NCBI GenBank assembly: GCA_015057325.1
Contig: SVEQ01000005.1
Location: 62,001 to 126,000, forward strand
Direction of reading: 5' to 3'
DNA: 64,000 bases
Source of the DNA: Lachnospiraceae bacterium
Lineage (GTDB): Bacteria; Bacillota; Clostridia; Lachnospirales; Lachnospiraceae
Shown: positions 61,633 to 64,000 of the stretch, one piece after another
Layout: the number at the start of each line of letters is the position of its first letter
Numbering within the stretch: the first letter of the stretch is position 1
Notes under the pieces: generated by a model
What the model was told of the DNA's origin: nothing
What the model saw: the letters and a program-made list of their open reading frames with translations, nothing else
The model's database searches: none
Translations under genes and position numbers: made by a program

Positions 61633-63169
61633 GAATATTTCCGTGTTTTTTAAATGGACGGCTCATGCGCTTACTCTTGAGCGCGTCAAGTGCACTTACG
61701 ATACGCTGCCTTGTTTCTTCAGGTTTGATAACCTCATCTACAAAGCCACGCTTTGCAGCCGTATATGGATTGAGGAACTTGTCCTCATACTGTTTAATAA
61801 GCTCTGCTCTTGCAGCTTCAGGATCTTGCGCTGCAGCAATCTGGCGTCGTCCGATAATGTTAACCGCACCTTCAGCACCCATAACCGCAATCTCTGCTAT
61901 AGGCCATGCGTACACAACATCCGCACCCATATGCTTTGAATTCATTGCAATATAAGCACCGCCGTACGCCTTTCTCATAATAAGCGTAATCTTTGGAACT
62001 GTAGCCTCTGCATAAGCAAAAAGTATCTTTGCACCGTGGCGGATAATTCCGTTATGCTCCTGTTCGGAACCCGGAAGAAATGCCGGCACATCTACCAATG
62101 ATACAATAGGTATATTAAAGCAGTCGCAGAAACGAATAAATCTTGCAATCTTATCAGATGCATCAATATCAAGTGAACCACCCATAAAGTTAGGCTGGTT
62201 GCAAACAAAACCTACAGTGTGTCCATCGATTCGTCCAAATCCTACAACAGCATTTTTAGCCCAGTGCTTCTGAACCTCGAAGAAACTGTCCTTATCTATA
62301 ATCGCATTAACAACATCGTGGACATCATAAGATTTCTTCTTATTATCCGGCACAATATTAACTATATTTGCACAATTATCTACAGGCTTACCAACCTTAA
62401 CCGGCATAGGATCCTTGTTGCTTTGAGGAAGATAAGAAAGAAGTTCTCTTACTCCGCCTAAGCAGTTCTTCTCACTCTTATAGTAGAAATGAGCCACACC
62501 CGATTTCTCTGCGTGTGTCTTGGCGCCACCAAGCTCGTCCGCCGTAAGTTCCTCACCGATAACAGTCTTAACAACCTGAGGTCCTGTTATAAACATTTTA
62601 CTTATATCCTCAACTACAAATATGTAATCACATATTGCAGGCGAGTAACATGCACCACCCGAACATGGGCCGAGTATTACCGCAATCTGCGGAATAACTC
62701 CTGATGCAATTGTATTTCTCTCAAATATTCCCGAATATCCGCTAAGTGAATCGATTCCCTCTTCAATTCGGGCTCCGCCACTATCGTTGATACAAACAAT
62801 CGGGCATCGCATCTTAAGCGCCATATCCTGAATGTGTATAATCTTTCTTGAATGATATTCTCCAAGGCTTCCTCCTATAACAGTGAAATCCTCAGAACAT
62901 GCGAATACGGTCCTCCCATTAATCTTTCCGTATCCTGTAACAACTCCATCTCCCGGAACTCTCTTCTTATCAAGTCCGAAATCATCGATCCTTGATTCAA
63001 CAAGGTCATTAATCTCCACAAATGTTCCCTCATCAAAAAGAATTTCCAAACGCTCTCTGGCAGTTAATTTGCCTTTTTCATGCTGTTTGGCAATAGCCGT
63101 TTCCCCTCCGCCTAATTTGGCTTGTTCTCTACGACTTTCCAAATCGCTTATAGCATCATTCCAATTCAT
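61625..63169 (-). CDS. Acyl-CoA carboxylase carboxyltransferase subunit (PccB/MmdA type)
   Basis: The 514-residue crotonase-fold protein is the normal length for propionyl/methylmalonyl-CoA carboxyltransferase subunits. It has EKGKLTARERLEILFDEGTF, FTVIGGSLGEYH, CINDSGGARIEEG, GPCSGGACYSPA and RKAYGGAYIAM. It transfers carboxyl between biotin and an acyl-CoA. No biotin carboxylase, biotin carrier or membrane subunit is nearby, so it may work in methylmalonyl-CoA decarboxylase (MmdA) or an acyl-CoA carboxylase whose other parts lie outside. AAGGAGG precedes ATG 63169. Its stop codon is part of the outer arm of the downstream inverted-repeat element. Confidence 0.88.
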   Translation of the reverse strand: MNWNDAISDLESRREQAKLGGGETAIAKQHEKGKLTARERLEILFDEGTFVEINDLVESRIDDFGLDKKRVPGDGVVTGYGKINGRTVFACSEDFTVIGGSLGEYHSRKIIHIQDMALKMRCPIVCINDSGGARIEEGIDSLSGYSGIFERNTIASGVIPQIAVILGPCSGGACYSPAICDYIFVVEDISKMFITGPQVVKTVIGEELTADELGGAKTHAEKSGVAHFYYKSEKNCLGGVRELLSYLPQSNKDPMPVKVGKPVDNCANIVNIVPDNKKKSYDVHDVVNAIIDKDSFFEVQKHWAKNAVVGFGRIDGHTVGFVCNQPNFMGGSLDIDASDKIARFIRFCDCFNIPIVSLVDVPAFLPGSEQEHNGIIRHGAKILFAYAEATVPKITLIMRKAYGGAYIAMNSKHMGADVVYAWPIAEIAVMGAEGAVNIIGRRQIAAAQDPEAARAELIKQYEDKFLNPYTAAKRGFVDEVIKPEETRQRIVSALDALKSKRMSRPFKKHGNIPL

Positions 63170-63253
63170 TATGAAAACCTCCTTGACAAAACACTCTATC
63201 TTCTACATTTTGCCATTTTAAAGTTGATTTGTCAAATAGACCGTAACACGCCA

Positions 63254-63290
63254 AAAGGACCTGATGTATACCGTACCCATCAGATCCTTT
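63254..63290 (-). terminator. Terminator after the sugar ABC permease gene
   Basis: AAAGGA-CTGATG...CATCAG-TCCTTT stem (63254-63266 with 63278-63290), about 30 bp after the permease stop, with a short T run on the minus strand. Confidence 0.65.
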
Positions 63291-63321
63291 CGCATGTTTT
63301 ATGTGCAGAAAACTTACCGGC

Positions 63322-64000
63322 TTATTTTGTGAGAAGTTTCTTCTTTTTAGCCATAACCACACTCTGGATTACGAGGAATAAACAAAGCATTGCAGCTATT
63401 GTAATTCCTGTCCACCATGCCTGATCAAGACCTGCCGAAGAAACAATATTCTGAATAGTTGCGAGTGACAACACACCAAAGAGGGTTCCTATGATATTAC
63501 CAACACCACCTGTAAGCATTGTTCCACCGATAATAGATGAAGCAATCGCGTTCATTTCCATACCACTTGCATGTGAAGCAGAACCGGAACCTACGTGCAT
63601 GAAATACACAAATCCCGCAACACCTGCAAGAAGTCCGCATATAAGATGCGAAATGAACTTAGTTCTCTTCACATTAATTCCCAACATAAGTGCGCTCTGA
63701 CTGTTACCACCGACTGCATAAAAACTTCTTCCAAGTTTTGTCCAGCGCAACGTTACAAAGAGAATTATTACAACAAGAATTGCAACGACAACACCGATTT
63801 CTACGTAAGCATTTACGTAGTTGCCTAACTTGTTAACCGAACCGAAGCCCGGAACAACAACTCTTGTGTCTTTTAATTTAACAAATGATTCATTCTCAAC
63901 ATTAAATGGTGCCGTATGAACAATCGTTGTCATACCTCTTGCAAAGAACATTCCTGCAAGCGTTACGATAAACGGCTGAATGTCAAGATATGCTACCAAA
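63322..64000 (-). CDS. Sugar ABC transporter permease (YjfF/RbsC family), 5' end cut by window edge
   Basis: At least 225 residues are visible; the frame is still open at the right edge, so about 90-100 N-terminal residues are missing. The segment DIQPFIVTLAGMFFARGMTTI followed by several helices, YAVGGNSQSALMLGINV (the conserved EAA-like loop) and GGTMLTGGVGNIIGTLFGVL is typical of BPD_transp_2 permeases. It most resembles YjfF of the galactofuranose importer. It imports a monosaccharide together with an ATPase and binding protein that must lie to the right. The C-terminus is basic (KKKKLLTK). Confidence 0.85.
   Translation of the reverse strand, partial: LVAYLDIQPFIVTLAGMFFARGMTTIVHTAPFNVENESFVKLKDTRVVVPGFGSVNKLGNYVNAYVEIGVVVAILVVIILFVTLRWTKLGRSFYAVGGNSQSALMLGINVKRTKFISHLICGLLAGVAGFVYFMHVGSGSASHASGMEMNAIASSIIGGTMLTGGVGNIIGTLFGVLSLATIQNIVSSAGLDQAWWTGITIAAMLCLFLVIQSVVMAKKKKLLTK

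Noticed and set aside
1-64000. CRISPR array, rRNA operon, prophage or insertion sequence
   Set aside because: No regularly spaced short repeats, rRNA sequence, phage structural genes or transposase were seen.

Overview
The window looks like a chromosome segment of a spore-forming, anaerobic gut or rumen Firmicute, most likely Lachnospiraceae (a Coprococcus/Butyrivibrio/Roseburia-type genome; genus uncertain). The reasons are a low-to-moderate GC content, strong AGGAGG-type ribosome binding sites, sporulation genes (spoIID, a spoIIQ-like gene, spoIIR, spoIIID, gerA genes), GH94 cellobiose phosphorylase, glycogen phosphorylase, indolepyruvate ferredoxin oxidoreductase and a GntR-ispE pair. Nearly all of positions 1-18900 and 33200-64000 is transcribed leftward (minus strand). 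A central block at 19000-33100 is mostly plus strand.

Region 1 (1-10142, minus) is an AT-rich surface-polysaccharide operon. In transcription order it holds a PglC-type phosphoglycosyltransferase, PglD acetyltransferase, PglA-like glycosyltransferase, LicD, glycerol-3-phosphate cytidylyltransferase, a GT2, an EpsG/Wzy polymerase, a GT4, a beta-propeller protein, a Wzx flippase and a secreted protein cut by the left edge. The PglE-like aminotransferase that belongs to the same diNAcBac pathway lies apart at 15761-17032, but carries a near-identical promoter.

Region 2 (10341-15440) separates pglC from the aminotransferase and is a defence island. It holds a complete retron (structured msr-msd RNA with 14-nt a1/a2 repeats, an N-glycosidase-like effector with the ESPGT/ELGAF signature, and a retron reverse transcriptase), a DUF4145 protein, and an AbiL/RloAB-like ATPase plus TOPRIM-like pair. 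The aminotransferase is flanked by two 260-bp direct repeats. Each encodes a plus-strand structured RNA with its own sigma-A-like promoter and base changes that preserve pairing.

Region 3 (17387-33110) holds a secreted CAP/LRR protein, a DinJ-YafQ toxin-antitoxin pair with operator repeats, iorAB, upp-uraA, a CinA-type amidase, a tRNA-Pro with an unusual AGG anticodon, an HD (ppGpp-hydrolase-like) protein, aldose epimerase, cellobiose phosphorylase and secreted/lipoproteins.

Region 4 (33181-60202) holds acpP, a spoIID / L,D-transpeptidase / spoIIQ-like cluster, glgP, an amidase with cell-wall-binding repeats, a type-2-like ileS, spoIIID, trxA, a PARG-like protein, an operon of metY, a fused amino-acid-permease/hybrid histidine kinase and an ABC exporter, spoIIR, gerAA, an unusual gerAB-gerAC fusion, a GGDEF protein and a GntR regulator.

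Region 5 (60223-64000) holds ispE, then a ~500-bp intergenic element made of nested long inverted repeats (candidate large structured RNA or mobile palindromic element), an acyl-CoA carboxylase carboxyltransferase and a sugar ABC permease cut by the right edge.

The best candidates for new biology are the large nested-palindrome element at 61126-61632, the duplicated structured RNA at 15481/17121, the complete retron, and the permease-kinase fusion.
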